A stretch of 64,000 nt of DNA from Halomonas rhizosphaerae (GCF_030010555.1 NZ_JASCQP010000025.1:55265-119264), one strand, 5' to 3'. Positions 12,197-19,868 are shown, numbered from the stretch's first letter. Program-made: numbers and translations. The notes: generated from the sequence alone by a model not told the origin.

Positions 12197-12412
12197 GGTT
12201 ATCGTTCCTGCGCGCGTGGACGTTGCGATGGTCCTGGGGTGCGAGAAAGCCCGCGAGAAAAGCCGCCTATGGTACCCAAAGCCTCGGCGTGTGGCGAGGC
12301 GCCCGGGTGACCACAGGCAGCACGGTCCCACCTAGTTAAGCAACTTGCGGGCCATTCGCCACCCGACCCACCAACGCAGACTTGACGGAACGGTCAGGTT
12401 CTTTCGTTCGGG

Positions 12413-13042
12413 TTACACGCCTCGCGCTTCCAGCACCCGCTCCACCGTCTCGACGATGGCTTGGGTCTGGGGATCGATCTCGATATTGACGGCGTCCCCC
12501 GGGACCCGGTCCACCAGGATGGTACGGGCCAGGGTCTCGGGGATCAGGTCGACGCAGAACCGCGGGCCGTGGTCAGTGGTGGCCGATTGCACCTGCCCGA
12601 TGGTCAGGCTGATACCGTCCACCCCGATGTAGCCCTTGTCGAACAGGAAGCGGCCCAGCGCATGGGGCACCTCGAACCAGAGGCGGCGATTGTTGGGGGC
12701 CTCGTCGAGCTCGACCAGCTCGGCCAGCGCCATCACGTGGCCGGACATGGCATGGCCGCCGATCTCGTCGCCGAAGCGCGCCGCCCGCTCGATATTGACG
12801 CGGTCACCCACCGTGATCGCACCAAGATTGGTCACCCGCAGGGTCTCGCGCATCAGGTCGAAACTGACCCGCTCGCCATCGATGGCAGTGACCGTGAGAC
12901 AGACCCCGTTGTGGGCCACCGAAGCGCCCAGCGCCAGGCCCTCGCGCAGCTCTGCCGGCAGCGCCAGCACATGGGTACGAAAGACCTCCGCCTCATGGAT
13001 GGCCACCACCTCGGCGGTGCCCTGTACGATGCCTGTGAACAT
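12413..13042 (-). CDS. ribE: Riboflavin synthase, alpha subunit
   Basis: Dismutates two 6,7-dimethyl-8-ribityllumazines to riboflavin. The 209-residue protein has the two tandem lumazine-binding beta-barrel domains of the family: MFTGIVQGTAEV at the start of the first and MSGHVMALAELV at the start of the second, with GVCLTV and GISLTI in matching positions. A start at 13042 gives the canonical MFTGIVQ N-terminus. The gene stands alone, without the rest of the rib operon and without an FMN riboswitch; a 7-bp tandem repeat begins about 85 bp upstream. Confidence 0.95.
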   Translation of the reverse strand: MFTGIVQGTAEVVAIHEAEVFRTHVLALPAELREGLALGASVAHNGVCLTVTAIDGERVSFDLMRETLRVTNLGAITVGDRVNIERAARFGDEIGGHAMSGHVMALAELVELDEAPNNRRLWFEVPHALGRFLFDKGYIGVDGISLTIGQVQSATTDHGPRFCVDLIPETLARTILVDRVPGDAVNIEIDPQTQAIVETVERVLEARGV

Positions 13043-13125
13043 GAACGCTCCTCGTGCTGGCCGACCGCGACCGGGCCGGGGAAAGATCGCCAGTCTAGGA
13101 AACCCCGGGGACGACGTCCATGGCA

Positions 13126-13195
13126 GCAAGGGGCAAGGGGCAAGGGGCAAGGGGCAAGGGGCAAGGGGCAAGGGGCAAGGGGCAAGGGGCAAGGA
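13126..13195. repeat. 7-bp tandem repeat (GCAAGGG, about 10 copies)
   Basis: Ten near-perfect head-to-tail copies of GCAAGGG lie between ribE and the metNIQ promoter. The unit is not a multiple of three and the array is outside any credible gene. It is G-rich on the plus strand with runs of four G per unit, so it could also fold into a quadruplex. Copy-number change would alter the region upstream of ribE. Confidence 0.93.
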
Positions 13196-13333
13196 GAAAG
13201 GAGTGAGATGCGAAGAGCAAGTGCCAGCCTCCAACGACAGCCACGCCACCACGAATATGTTCCAGCATTATGCCATTAGGCAGGAAATCCCACCAGACCA
13301 AAGCGTTCTTAACGGCATCATCTCCCATTCTCA

Positions 13334-13362
13334 TTGACATACGGTCGTTCGAAACCTAGGAT
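13334..13362 (+). promoter_or_regulatory. Sigma-70 promoter of metNIQ
   Basis: A perfect -35 TTGACA (13334-13339) is followed after 17 bp by TAGGAT (13357-13362), a good -10. Transcription would begin near 13369, about ten bases before the riboswitch aptamer. No other gene is oriented to use it. Confidence 0.75.
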
Positions 13363-13378
13363 AGGCAACTACATTTTA

Positions 13379-13467
13379 AAGGCGCCGATTTGTACCCGGA
13401 TTGCGGGCGCCGACGTCGCGGACCGTCCCCGAGACAGCCCACGGCGTGAAGTGCAGCTAAAAGGGTG
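13379..13467 (+). promoter_or_regulatory. SAM-II riboswitch aptamer in the metNIQ leader
   Basis: The leader follows the SAM-II (SAM_alpha) pattern. P1 is ggcgcc at 13381-13386 paired with ggcgcc at 13406-13411; the loop gatttgtacccggattgc (13387-13404) carries the conserved GAUUU...ACC.GGAUUGC; the 3' part gtgaagtgcagctaaaaggg (13446-13465) matches the GUGAA..GCAGCUAAAAAGGG end of the class. Loop ACCC (13394-13397) can pair with GGGT (13463-13466) to make the pseudoknot. An insert of 34 bases (13412-13445), able to form its own short hairpin, follows P1. An intrinsic terminator comes next, so SAM would shut off methionine uptake. Confidence 0.88.
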
Positions 13468-13481
13468 TGTCCAGCGTTGAT

Positions 13482-13508
13482 GGCCACCCGCCAGGGTGGC
13501 CTTTTTTT
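13482..13508 (+). terminator. Riboswitch-controlled terminator ahead of metN
   Basis: An 8-bp stem ggccaccc/gggtggcc with a 4-base loop is followed by seven T. No gene lies upstream on this strand, so it must act on the leader RNA. The 5' arm contains CACCC (13485-13489), complementary to GGGTG at 13463-13467 in the aptamer, giving an antiterminator that would be blocked when SAM holds the GGG in its pseudoknot. Confidence 0.9.
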
Positions 13509-13567
13509 CGTGCCTGCCCACTGCCCCGCCCGCCCGATGCTCGACCGGCGCCCCACCGGCGGCTGTG

Positions 13568-14626
13568 ATGATTCGACTCCACGACGTTTCCAAGACTTAC
13601 TACCCCAGGGGGCGGCGCAGCAGCGCCTCGGCCGTGACGGCACTCAAGCATGCCGACCTCCACGTCCCCCAAGGCCAGATCCATGGCGTGATCGGCCTCT
13701 CCGGTGCCGGCAAGTCCACCCTCATCCGCTGCGTGAACCTGCTCGAGCGCCCCACGACCGGCACCGTCACCGTGGACGGCCAGGAGCTGACGGCCCTCTC
13801 CGGCGCGGCGCTCAACCAGGCTCGCCACCGCATCGGCATGATCTTCCAGCACTTCAACCTGCTGACTTCACGCACGGTCTTCGCCAACGTGGCCCTGCCG
13901 CTGGAGCTGATGGGCATGAAACGCGGCGAGATCCGTGAGCGGGTCACGCCCCTGCTGGAACTGGTGGGCCTGGCTGACAAGGCGAAGCAGTACCCGGCAC
14001 AGCTCTCGGGCGGCCAGAAACAGCGCGTGGCCATCGCCCGGGCACTGGCCAGCCGCCCCAAGGTGCTGCTCTGCGACGAGGCCACCTCGGCCCTGGACCC
14101 CCACACCACCGGATCGATCCTCGACCTGCTGCGCGACATCAACCAGAAGCTCGGCCTGACTATCCTGCTGATCACCCACGAGATGGAAGTGGTCAAGTCG
14201 ATCTGCCATCGGGTCAGCTTGATCTCCGACGGCGAGCTGGTCGAGGAAGCCGATGTGGGTGACTTCTTCACCGCACCGCGCACCCGCCTGGGACGCGACT
14301 TCCTCAACGATTTCCTGGAGCTCGACCCGCCGCGCGCCCTGATCGAGCGCCTCGAGGAGACCCCCCGGCCACACAGCCATCCGGTGGTTCGCCTGGCCTT
14401 CTCGGGCGATGCCGTCTCGACCCCGCTGATCTCGCGACTGGCCCGGGAGTGCGGCGTGGACGTCAGCATCCTCCAGGCCAAGGTGGAATCGATCCAGGAG
14501 CGCACCCTGGGGCTGATGATCGCCGAACTGATGGGCCCGGCGGAGAAGACCCGCGAGGCCATCGACTATCTCGAATCCCACGACCTGCAGGTGGAGGTAC
14601 TCGGCCATGTCCAGCGCGATGATTGA
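13568..14626 (+). CDS. metN: Methionine ABC transporter, ATP-binding subunit
   Basis: Energises uptake of methionine (and often methionine sulfoxide) through MetI. The 352-residue protein has Walker A GLSGAGKST, Q-loop MIFQHFNLL, signature LSGGQKQRVAIARAL, Walker B LLCDEATSALDP and H-loop THEM. The C-terminal 100 residues or so form the NIL domain that binds cytoplasmic methionine and inhibits transport. The start at 13568 is chosen because the upstream in-frame codons lie over the terminator and do not resemble MetN. Expression should fall when SAM binds the leader riboswitch. Confidence 0.96.
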   Translation: MIRLHDVSKTYYPRGRRSSASAVTALKHADLHVPQGQIHGVIGLSGAGKSTLIRCVNLLERPTTGTVTVDGQELTALSGAALNQARHRIGMIFQHFNLLTSRTVFANVALPLELMGMKRGEIRERVTPLLELVGLADKAKQYPAQLSGGQKQRVAIARALASRPKVLLCDEATSALDPHTTGSILDLLRDINQKLGLTILLITHEMEVVKSICHRVSLISDGELVEEADVGDFFTAPRTRLGRDFLNDFLELDPPRALIERLEETPRPHSHPVVRLAFSGDAVSTPLISRLARECGVDVSILQAKVESIQERTLGLMIAELMGPAEKTREAIDYLESHDLQVEVLGHVQRDD

Positions 14627-15260
14627 CCTGATCCTCAAGGCCACCCTGGACACGCTCTACATGGTGGGCGTGTCGGGAGTGATCTCGGCCCTGGTGGGCA
14701 TCCCGCTGGGCGTGCTGCTCTACGTCACCCGGCCGCGACAGATACTGGCCGAGCCGACGCTCAACCGGGTGCTGGGGGCGATCACCAACATCGGTCGCTC
14801 GATCCCCTTCATCATCCTGATGGTGGCGATCATCCCCTTCACGCGGATGCTGGTCGGCTCGTCGATCGGCACCAATGCCGCCGCCGTGCCCCTGACCATC
14901 GCCGCCATCCCCTTCGTGGCGCGCCTGGTGGAGGGCGCCCTCAACGAGATTCCCCCGGGACTGGTCGAGGCCGCCCAGTCCATGGGCGCCACGCCCTGGC
15001 AGATCATCACCAAGGTGCTGATCCCCGAGGCGCGCGGCGGCATCTTCACCGCACTCACGGTGACCGCGGTCACCCTGGTCAGCTACTCGGCCATGGCCGG
15101 TGCCGTGGGCGGCGGCGGCCTGGGCGACCTGGGCATCCGCTATGGCTACAACCGCTTCAATCCCACCATCATGCTGATCACCGTGGTGATCCTGGTGGTG
15201 ATGGTCCAGGGCTTCCAGAGCCTGGGCGATTATCTGGTGCGCAAGAGCGACCACAAGTGA
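14607..15260 (+). CDS. metI: Methionine ABC transporter, permease subunit
   Basis: Inner-membrane channel of the methionine importer, 217 residues with about five transmembrane segments. The EAA coupling loop reads EIPPGLVEAAQSMGATPWQI, typical of MetI. It begins within the end of metN (20-bp overlap), so the two subunits are translationally coupled. An alternative ATG four codons later (14619) cannot be excluded. Confidence 0.95.
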   Translation: MSSAMIDLILKATLDTLYMVGVSGVISALVGIPLGVLLYVTRPRQILAEPTLNRVLGAITNIGRSIPFIILMVAIIPFTRMLVGSSIGTNAAAVPLTIAAIPFVARLVEGALNEIPPGLVEAAQSMGATPWQIITKVLIPEARGGIFTALTVTAVTLVSYSAMAGAVGGGGLGDLGIRYGYNRFNPTIMLITVVILVVMVQGFQSLGDYLVRKSDHK

Positions 15261-15273
15261 TGCTTTCGGGATG

Positions 15274-15306
15274 ATAACCAGAATGCATTATAATTTTTCT
15301 GGTTAT
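15274..15306 (+). promoter_or_regulatory. metI-metQ intergenic hairpin with an internal TATAAT
   Basis: A perfect 10-bp inverted repeat (ataaccagaa at 15274-15283, ttctggttat at 15297-15306) brackets an AT-rich loop that contains a consensus TATAAT at 15289-15294. It could protect the upstream mRNA, serve as an internal promoter for metQ so the binding protein is made in excess, or be a dyad operator. No good -35 is seen at the right spacing. Confidence 0.45.
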
Positions 15307-15359
15307 TCCACTATCATCGTGACCGAGTCTGCGACACCTTCAGCAAGGAGAACCACGAC

Positions 15360-16154
15360 ATGCGCAAGAGCCTGATCGGCACCCTGGCGGCCTCCGCCCT
15401 GACCCTTGGCGCCGGCACCGCCCTGGCCGACGAGCATTCCATCAAGGTCGGCACCGTGGCGGGGCCCGAGACCGACGTCATGCAGGTGGCCGCCGAGATT
15501 GCCCAACGCGAGTACGGCCTCGAGGTCGAGATCATCGAGTTCACTGACTATGTGACGCCCAATGCCGCCCTGGCTGACGGCAGCCTCGACGCCAACGCCT
15601 ACCAGCATGAGCCCTACATGCGCTCCATGGTCGAGGACCGCGGCTACGACTTCGCCATCGCCGGCTATACCTTCGTGTACCCGATCGGCGCCTACTCCGA
15701 GAAGTACGACAGCATCGAGGAACTTCCGGACGGGGCCACCATCGCCCTGCCCAACGACCCCTCCAACGAGGGTCGGTCACTGATCCTGATGCACAACGAG
15801 GGGCTGATCGAGCTCAACGATCCGGAATTCCTGGAAGCGACCCCGCTGGACATCGCCGAGAACCCGCGTGACTTCGAATTCCGCGAGATCGAGGCCGCCC
15901 AGCTGCCCCGCGTGCTGCCCGACGTGGACATGGCCTTCATCAACAACACCTTCGCCCAGCCGGCCGGGCTGAGCCTGGACGACGCCCTGATCAAGGAGGG
16001 CGCGGAGTCTCCCTACGTCAACCTGATCGTGGTGCGCGGTGGTGACGAGGAGCGCAAGGCCATCCAGCAGCTGGTCAAGGCCTACCAGACCGAGGAGGTC
16101 GAGGCCAAGGCAGACGAACTGTTCGGACCACAGGCTGTTCCCGGCTGGAAGTAA
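15360..16154 (+). CDS. metQ: Methionine-binding periplasmic protein
   Basis: NlpA-family receptor that delivers methionine to MetNI, 264 residues. After a signal peptide of about 23 residues the mature protein begins DEHSIKVGTVAGPETDVM, with the family's GLEVEIIEFTDYVTPNAALADGSLDAN-type ligand-binding region. The signal peptide contains no cysteine, so unlike E. coli MetQ this is not a lipoprotein and should be soluble in the periplasm. A good ribosome-binding site (aaggag) precedes the start. The gene lies 99 bp after metI. Confidence 0.95.
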   Translation: MRKSLIGTLAASALTLGAGTALADEHSIKVGTVAGPETDVMQVAAEIAQREYGLEVEIIEFTDYVTPNAALADGSLDANAYQHEPYMRSMVEDRGYDFAIAGYTFVYPIGAYSEKYDSIEELPDGATIALPNDPSNEGRSLILMHNEGLIELNDPEFLEATPLDIAENPRDFEFREIEAAQLPRVLPDVDMAFINNTFAQPAGLSLDDALIKEGAESPYVNLIVVRGGDEERKAIQQLVKAYQTEEVEAKADELFGPQAVPGWK

Positions 16155-16170
16155 GGCAACTCGATTGCCT

Positions 16171-16290
16171 GCCGCGAGGCGCGCCGGGGGCAAGCCGTAG
16201 AGGAGGTCTTACGCCAGGGATGGCGTCGGTAGCGCCCAGGGACGGGTTCACAGCGCCTCCTCGAAGGCTTGACCACGGGTCAGCCCCGAG
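16171..16290. repeat. Dispersed intergenic repeat, copy A
   Basis: About 115 bp shared, in the same orientation, with 18829-18945. The best-conserved core is acgccagggatggcgtcggt followed by agcgccca and a cagcgcctcctcg block. It holds short palindromes such as cgccagggatggcg. It is intergenic (metQ to msrC), and no terminal repeats or transposase gene were seen, so it looks like a non-autonomous, structured repeat. Confidence 0.8.
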
Positions 16291-16313
16291 CGAAACCACG
16301 ATTCGAGATAGCT

Positions 16314-16345
16314 AAAGGGCCGGCCACTGTGCCGGCCCCTTTCGT
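16314..16345 (+). terminator. Probable terminator of metNIQ
   Basis: An 11-bp stem (aaagggccggc against gccggcccctttcgtt with one bulged C, loop cactgt) is followed by a short T-rich stretch. It lies between the dispersed repeat and the start of the methionine sulfoxide reductase gene, so it may also attenuate read-through into that gene. Confidence 0.65.
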
Positions 16346-16358
16346 TAAAGGAGCCACC

Positions 16359-16820
16359 ATGACACCGGACTACCCCTTGCTGGCCCGCCAGCTCGAGGCC
16401 CTGCTCGATACGCCCGACTGGCTGACCAACAGTGCCCAGACCTGCGCCTTCCTGATGCAGGAGCTCCCCGACCTCAACTGGGTCGGCTTCTACCTGCAGC
16501 GTCAGCCGGAGATGCTCTCGCTGGGCCCCTTCCAGGGCAAGCCAGCCTGCCATCCGATCCCCTTCACGAAGGGCGTCTGTGGTGCCGCTGCCCGCACGCG
16601 CGAGACCCAGCGCGTGGCGGATGTGCATGCCGTGGCCGACCATATCGCCTGCGATGCGGACTCCCGGGCCGAACTGGTGGTGCCCATCGTGGTCAATGAC
16701 CGGCTGTGGGGGGTATTGGACCTGGACAGCCCAAGGCAGGACCGCTTCAGCGACGCCGACCAGGCGGGCATCGAGCGGTTGGTGGCAGTGTTCATCGAGA
16801 AAACCGCCCTGCCCAAATAA
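16359..16820 (+). CDS. msrC: Free methionine-(R)-sulfoxide reductase (GAF domain)
   Basis: Reduces free L-methionine-(R)-sulfoxide back to methionine with thioredoxin-type donors. The 153-residue single GAF domain protein carries three conserved cysteines in the expected contexts: GKPACHPIP, KGVCGAA and HIACDADSRAELVVP. The start at 16359 has aaaggag nine bases upstream; the longer in-frame reading runs back through the hairpin and repeat. Placed directly after metNIQ, it fits a role in recovering methionine from imported or oxidised methionine. The E. coli homologue is also called YebR. Confidence 0.92.
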   Translation: MTPDYPLLARQLEALLDTPDWLTNSAQTCAFLMQELPDLNWVGFYLQRQPEMLSLGPFQGKPACHPIPFTKGVCGAAARTRETQRVADVHAVADHIACDADSRAELVVPIVVNDRLWGVLDLDSPRQDRFSDADQAGIERLVAVFIEKTALPK

Positions 16821-16821
16821 A

Positions 16822-16856
16822 GAAACGCCCCGCAGCCGAGGGCTGCGGGGCGTTTC
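16822..16856. terminator. Bidirectional terminator between msrC and the tRNA genes
   Basis: A perfect 16-bp stem (gaaacgccccgcagcc / ggctgcggggcgtttc, loop gag). On the minus strand the stem is followed by TTTATTT, a good U-tract for the two tRNA-Val genes; on the plus strand it follows the msrC stop by one base. Confidence 0.88.
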
Positions 16857-16862
16857 GGTATC

Positions 16863-16939
16863 TGGTAGGACCAGGCGGATTTGAACCGCCGACCTCCACG
16901 ATGTCAACGTGGCGCTCTAACCAACTGAGCTATGGTCCT
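16863..16939 (-). tRNA. tRNA-Val (anticodon GAC), copy 1
   Basis: Reading the minus strand, a 77-base cloverleaf begins AGGACCATAGCTCAGTTGGT, has the anticodon arm CCACG-TTGACAT-CGTGG with anticodon GAC, the T-arm GGCGGTTCAAATCCGCC, an acceptor stem closing with GGTCCT and an encoded CCA. It decodes GUC/GUU valine codons. Confidence 0.97.
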
Positions 16940-16964
16940 GAAGCAGTCGTTACCGGGCGAGTTC

Positions 16965-17041
16965 TGGTAGGACCAGGCGGATTTGAACCGCCGACCTCCA
17001 CGATGTCAACGTGGCGCTCTAACCAACTGAGCTATGGTCCT
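16965..17041 (-). tRNA. tRNA-Val (anticodon GAC), copy 2
   Basis: Identical in sequence to the neighbouring copy and 25 bp upstream of it on the same transcript. Same GAC anticodon and encoded CCA. The pair is a recent or conversion-maintained tandem duplication, and lies downstream of a clear promoter at 17085-17112. Confidence 0.97.
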
Positions 17042-17084
17042 GCATCACCGCTGCGGCATGACTTCGCCGTGGCAACGGATGCGT

Positions 17085-17112
17085 ATTCTACCCATCCGCC
17101 CCCGAAATGCAA
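17085..17112 (-). promoter_or_regulatory. Promoter of the tRNA-Val pair
   Basis: On the minus strand TTGCAT (17112-17107) and TAGAAT (17090-17085) are separated by 16 bp, about 44 bp before the first tRNA base. It falls in the gap after the convergently read end of glpK. Confidence 0.65.
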
Positions 17113-17165
17113 GCCCGGCATCGCCACTCAATGCCGGCGAATCAGCACCTTGACCCAGCTTCACG

Positions 17166-18650
17166 CTACTGGGTGCGGACCCGCTCGACGGCTTCCTTCC
17201 AGCCGGCGTAGAGACGCTCGCGTTCCACCTCTTCCATCTGTGGCGTGAAACGCCGCTCGCAGCGCCACAGTTCGGCGATCTCGTCGAGGTCGCGGTACCA
17301 GCCGAGGCGGAGACCTGCCAGGTAGGCAGCCCCCAGGGCCGTCGTCTCCAGCACCGTGGGACGATCCACCTGGACGCCCAGCATATCGGCGAGGAACTGC
17401 ATCACCCAGTTGTTGGCCACCATGCCACCATCGACCCGCAAGATGCCCGGCGATGCCGACATGTCATCGTCCATGCAGACCTGCAGATCGCGCGTCTGGT
17501 AGCAGACCGCCTGGAGGCCGGCGGCAACGATCTCGGCAATGCCGGTGTCGCGGGTCAGGCCGAAGATGGCACCGCGCGCCTTCGGGTCCCAGTGCGGCGC
17601 CCCGAGGCCGGTAAAGGCCGGTACCAGATAGACGCTATGACCGCTGCGCGTCTGGCACGCCAGGGCTTCGGTCTCGGCGGCATCGGCAAACAGCTGAAGG
17701 CCATCGCGCAGCCACTGCACCGTGGCCCCGGCGACGAAGATGCTGCCCTCCATGGCGTAGGTCGGCTTGCCGTTCAGCCGATAGGCCACCGTGGTCAGCA
17801 GGCGATTGCGAGAGGTCTCGGCGGTCTCTCCGGTGTTGACGATCATGAAGCAGCCGGTGCCATAGGTACTCTTGCCCATGCCGGGCGAGAAGCAGGCCTG
17901 GCCAACCAATGCGGCCTGCTGGTCACCCGCCACCCCGGCGATGGGCAGTTCGCCCCCCAGCCAGCGGCCATCGACCAAGCCGAAGTCATCGCTGGAATCC
18001 TTGACCTCGGGCAGCAGACTGGCCGGAATGTCGAACAGGGCCAGCAGTTCTTTGTCCCAGCGCTGCTCATGAATATTGAACAGGGCGGTGCGCGAGGCGT
18101 TGGTGGCATCGGTGGCGTGTACCCGACCGTCGGTGAGTCGCCAGATCAGGAAGGTGTCCACGGTACCGAAAGCCAGCTCGCCCCGCTCGGACCGCGCCCG
18201 AGCATCGGGCACTTCATCGAGCAGCCAGGCGAGCTTGGTGGCCGAGAAGTAGGGGTCGATCAGTAGCCCGGTCCGCGCCTGAACGTCCTCCAGGTGGCCC
18301 GCCTCCCGGAGCTGACAGCAGGCCTCGTCGGTGCGACGATCCTGCCAGACGATGGCGTTGTGCAACGGCTCGCCGGTGACCCGATCCCACAGCAGGGTGG
18401 TCTCGCGCTGATTGGTGATGCCGACCCCGGCGATCTCCTCGGGCGACACGCCCGTCTCGGCGAGCACTTCACGGCAGGTGGTGAGCACGGTCTCCCAGAT
18501 GTCCTTCGGGTCATGCTCGATCCAGCCGTCATGGGGAAAATGCTGGGGGAATTCGCGCTGCGCCGAGGCGACGCTGCGCCCCTGGCGGTCGAAGAGGATG
18601 GCGCGGGAGCTGGTGGTGCCCTGGTCGATGGCCAGTAGATATGAAGCCAT
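17166..18650 (-). CDS. glpK: Glycerol kinase
   Basis: Phosphorylates glycerol with ATP to sn-glycerol 3-phosphate, the committing step of glycerol use. The 494-residue FGGY-family kinase has the N-terminal phosphate-binding [13 protein letters not shown], the substrate region GVTNQRET seen as [13 protein letters not shown], and the C-terminal [17 protein letters not shown] lies eight bases before the ATG at 18650; an upstream ATG at 18659 overlaps that site and is less likely. A GlpR-like operator covers 18705-18724. Glycerol-importer genes are about 11 kb away at 1839-7883. Confidence 0.97.
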   Translation of the reverse strand: MASYLLAIDQGTTSSRAILFDRQGRSVASAQREFPQHFPHDGWIEHDPKDIWETVLTTCREVLAETGVSPEEIAGVGITNQRETTLLWDRVTGEPLHNAIVWQDRRTDEACCQLREAGHLEDVQARTGLLIDPYFSATKLAWLLDEVPDARARSERGELAFGTVDTFLIWRLTDGRVHATDATNASRTALFNIHEQRWDKELLALFDIPASLLPEVKDSSDDFGLVDGRWLGGELPIAGVAGDQQAALVGQACFSPGMGKSTYGTGCFMIVNTGETAETSRNRLLTTVAYRLNGKPTYAMEGSIFVAGATVQWLRDGLQLFADAAETEALACQTRSGHSVYLVPAFTGLGAPHWDPKARGAIFGLTRDTGIAEIVAAGLQAVCYQTRDLQVCMDDDMSASPGILRVDGGMVANNWVMQFLADMLGVQVDRPTVLETTALGAAYLAGLRLGWYRDLDEIAELWRCERRFTPQMEEVERERLYAGWKEAVERVRTQ

Positions 18651-18704
18651 GGCAAGCATCCTGATTGTGGTTGTAGTGGCGTGCGGATTTCGGTTTTAAA
18701 CGCT

Positions 18705-18724
18705 AATGTTCGTTTATGATCATC
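18705..18724. promoter_or_regulatory. Putative GlpR operator of glpK
   Basis: aatgttcgtttatgatcatc matches WATGTTCGWTAWCGAACATW at 16 of 20 positions, with a perfect left half (10 of 10). It sits 55 bp before the glpK start, where it would overlap a minus-strand promoter. Confidence 0.75.
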
Positions 18725-18828
18725 CAGACTACTCCAGCCGACCGCCCCGCTCAAATCCCCGGACGCCGGAGCCACTACGACTTTGGATGAATCTAGAGGA
18801 CCGACCAGGCTATCGCAGTTGGCCTTAG

Positions 18829-18945
18829 CGAGGGACGCCGGGGGCAGGCCGAAGAGGAGATCCTACGCCAGGGATGGCGTCGGTAGCGCCCATGGAGGGG
18901 TTTACAGCGCCTCCTCGCAGGCCTGCAGCCGGATCAGCCCCGGCA
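18829..18945. repeat. Dispersed intergenic repeat, copy B
   Basis: Direct-orientation partner of 16171-16290; the two share acgccagggatggcgtcggt, the following agcgccca, and cagcgcctcctcg almost unchanged, with drift at the ends. It occupies part of the 387-bp gene-free interval between glpK and glpR. Confidence 0.8.
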
Positions 18946-19037
18946 ATGCTGCAATCTGTCATAGCTCTTGGAGAACAGGACCGATTTCTGCAGCGTCCGA
19001 GACGATGACGTAAAATCCGGGAAGCCAAGGAGATTCC

Positions 19038-19796
19038 ATGAACCAGCAGCAACGCCAGGACGCCATCATCGAGCTGGTGCGCCGCCAGGGCTATGCCAGC
19101 ATCGAGCAGCTCACCGAGCACTTCACGGTCACCCCCCAGACCATTCGCCGCGACCTCAACACCCTCTCAGCCGAAGGGCGCATCCGCCGGGTCCATGGTG
19201 GTGCAGGCCTGGAGTCGAGCACCGTCAATACCGCCTACTCGACCCGCAAGACCCTCAACCTCGAGGCCAAGCAACGCATTGCTGCCCTGCTCGCTCGACA
19301 CATCCCCGACCACTCGTCGCTGTTCATCAACATCGGGACCAGCAACGAGGTGATCGCCGAGGCGCTGCTCGACCATCAGGGGCTGGAGGTGATCACCAAC
19401 AACCTCAACGTGGCGGCGATCCTCCAGCACAAGGAGGACTTCAACGTGATCATCGCCGGCGGCCAGGTGCGCTCCCGCGACGGCGGCATCATCGGCGAGG
19501 CGACCATCGACTTCATCAACCAGTTCAAGGTCGACTACGGCATCATCGGCATTAGCGGCATCGACGAGGATGGCTCCCTGCTGGAATTCGACTATCAGGA
19601 AGTGCGTGTCGCCCAGGCCATCATCCGCAATTCCCGCAAGATCTTCCTGGCCACCGACCACTCCAAGTTCCAGCGCAACCCGGTGGTCCGCCAGGGCAAC
19701 CTGGCACAGCTTGACGCCCTGTTCACCGACCGCGAGCCGCCCGAGGCCATCCTGCGGCTGCTGAAGCAGCACGACGTGACGCTGCATATCGCCTGA
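19038..19796 (+). CDS. glpR: Glycerol-3-phosphate regulon repressor (DeoR family)
   Basis: DNA-binding repressor of glycerol genes that is released by glycerol 3-phosphate. The 252-residue protein has the DeoR helix-turn-helix in residues about 6-57 (VRRQGYASIEQLTEHFTVTP followed by QTIRRDLNTLSAEGRIRRVHGGA) and the sugar-phosphate sensor domain with NIGTSNEVIAEAL, ITNNLNVA and the C-terminal DHSKFQRNPVVR. The gene is divergent from glpK and upstream of the second glpD. Operator-like sites at 8121, 18705 and 19869-19909 define its likely targets. Confidence 0.95.
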   Translation: MNQQQRQDAIIELVRRQGYASIEQLTEHFTVTPQTIRRDLNTLSAEGRIRRVHGGAGLESSTVNTAYSTRKTLNLEAKQRIAALLARHIPDHSSLFINIGTSNEVIAEALLDHQGLEVITNNLNVAAILQHKEDFNVIIAGGQVRSRDGGIIGEATIDFINQFKVDYGIIGISGIDEDGSLLEFDYQEVRVAQAIIRNSRKIFLATDHSKFQRNPVVRQGNLAQLDALFTDREPPEAILRLLKQHDVTLHIA

Positions 19797-19868
19797 CACC
19801 GCACACGGCAGCCTTTTTCTATTGCCCCTCAGCCCTGCCTGCAAGCCAGGGGCGCCATGACGCGCCTT

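Noticed and set aside
12197..12412. Purine riboswitch upstream of the purine permease gene
   Set aside because: The conserved purine aptamer stems and loop-loop kissing sequences were not found in the gap.
13126..13195. Coding repeat protein over the GCAAGGG array
   Set aside because: Frames through the array give Lys/Gly/Gln or Pro/Leu/Ala repeats without ribosome sites or conserved neighbours; a simple non-coding tandem repeat explains it.
16171..16290. Small protein encoded by the dispersed repeat (GAVNPS-type frame)
   Set aside because: Both copies share an open antisense frame, but it has no ribosome site, varied ends and is explained by nucleotide-level repeat similarity.
16863..17041. 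Attachment site for an integrated element at the tRNA-Val pair
   Set aside because: No integrase, no truncated tRNA copy and no foreign-looking genes lie on either side; the second copy is a full tRNA.
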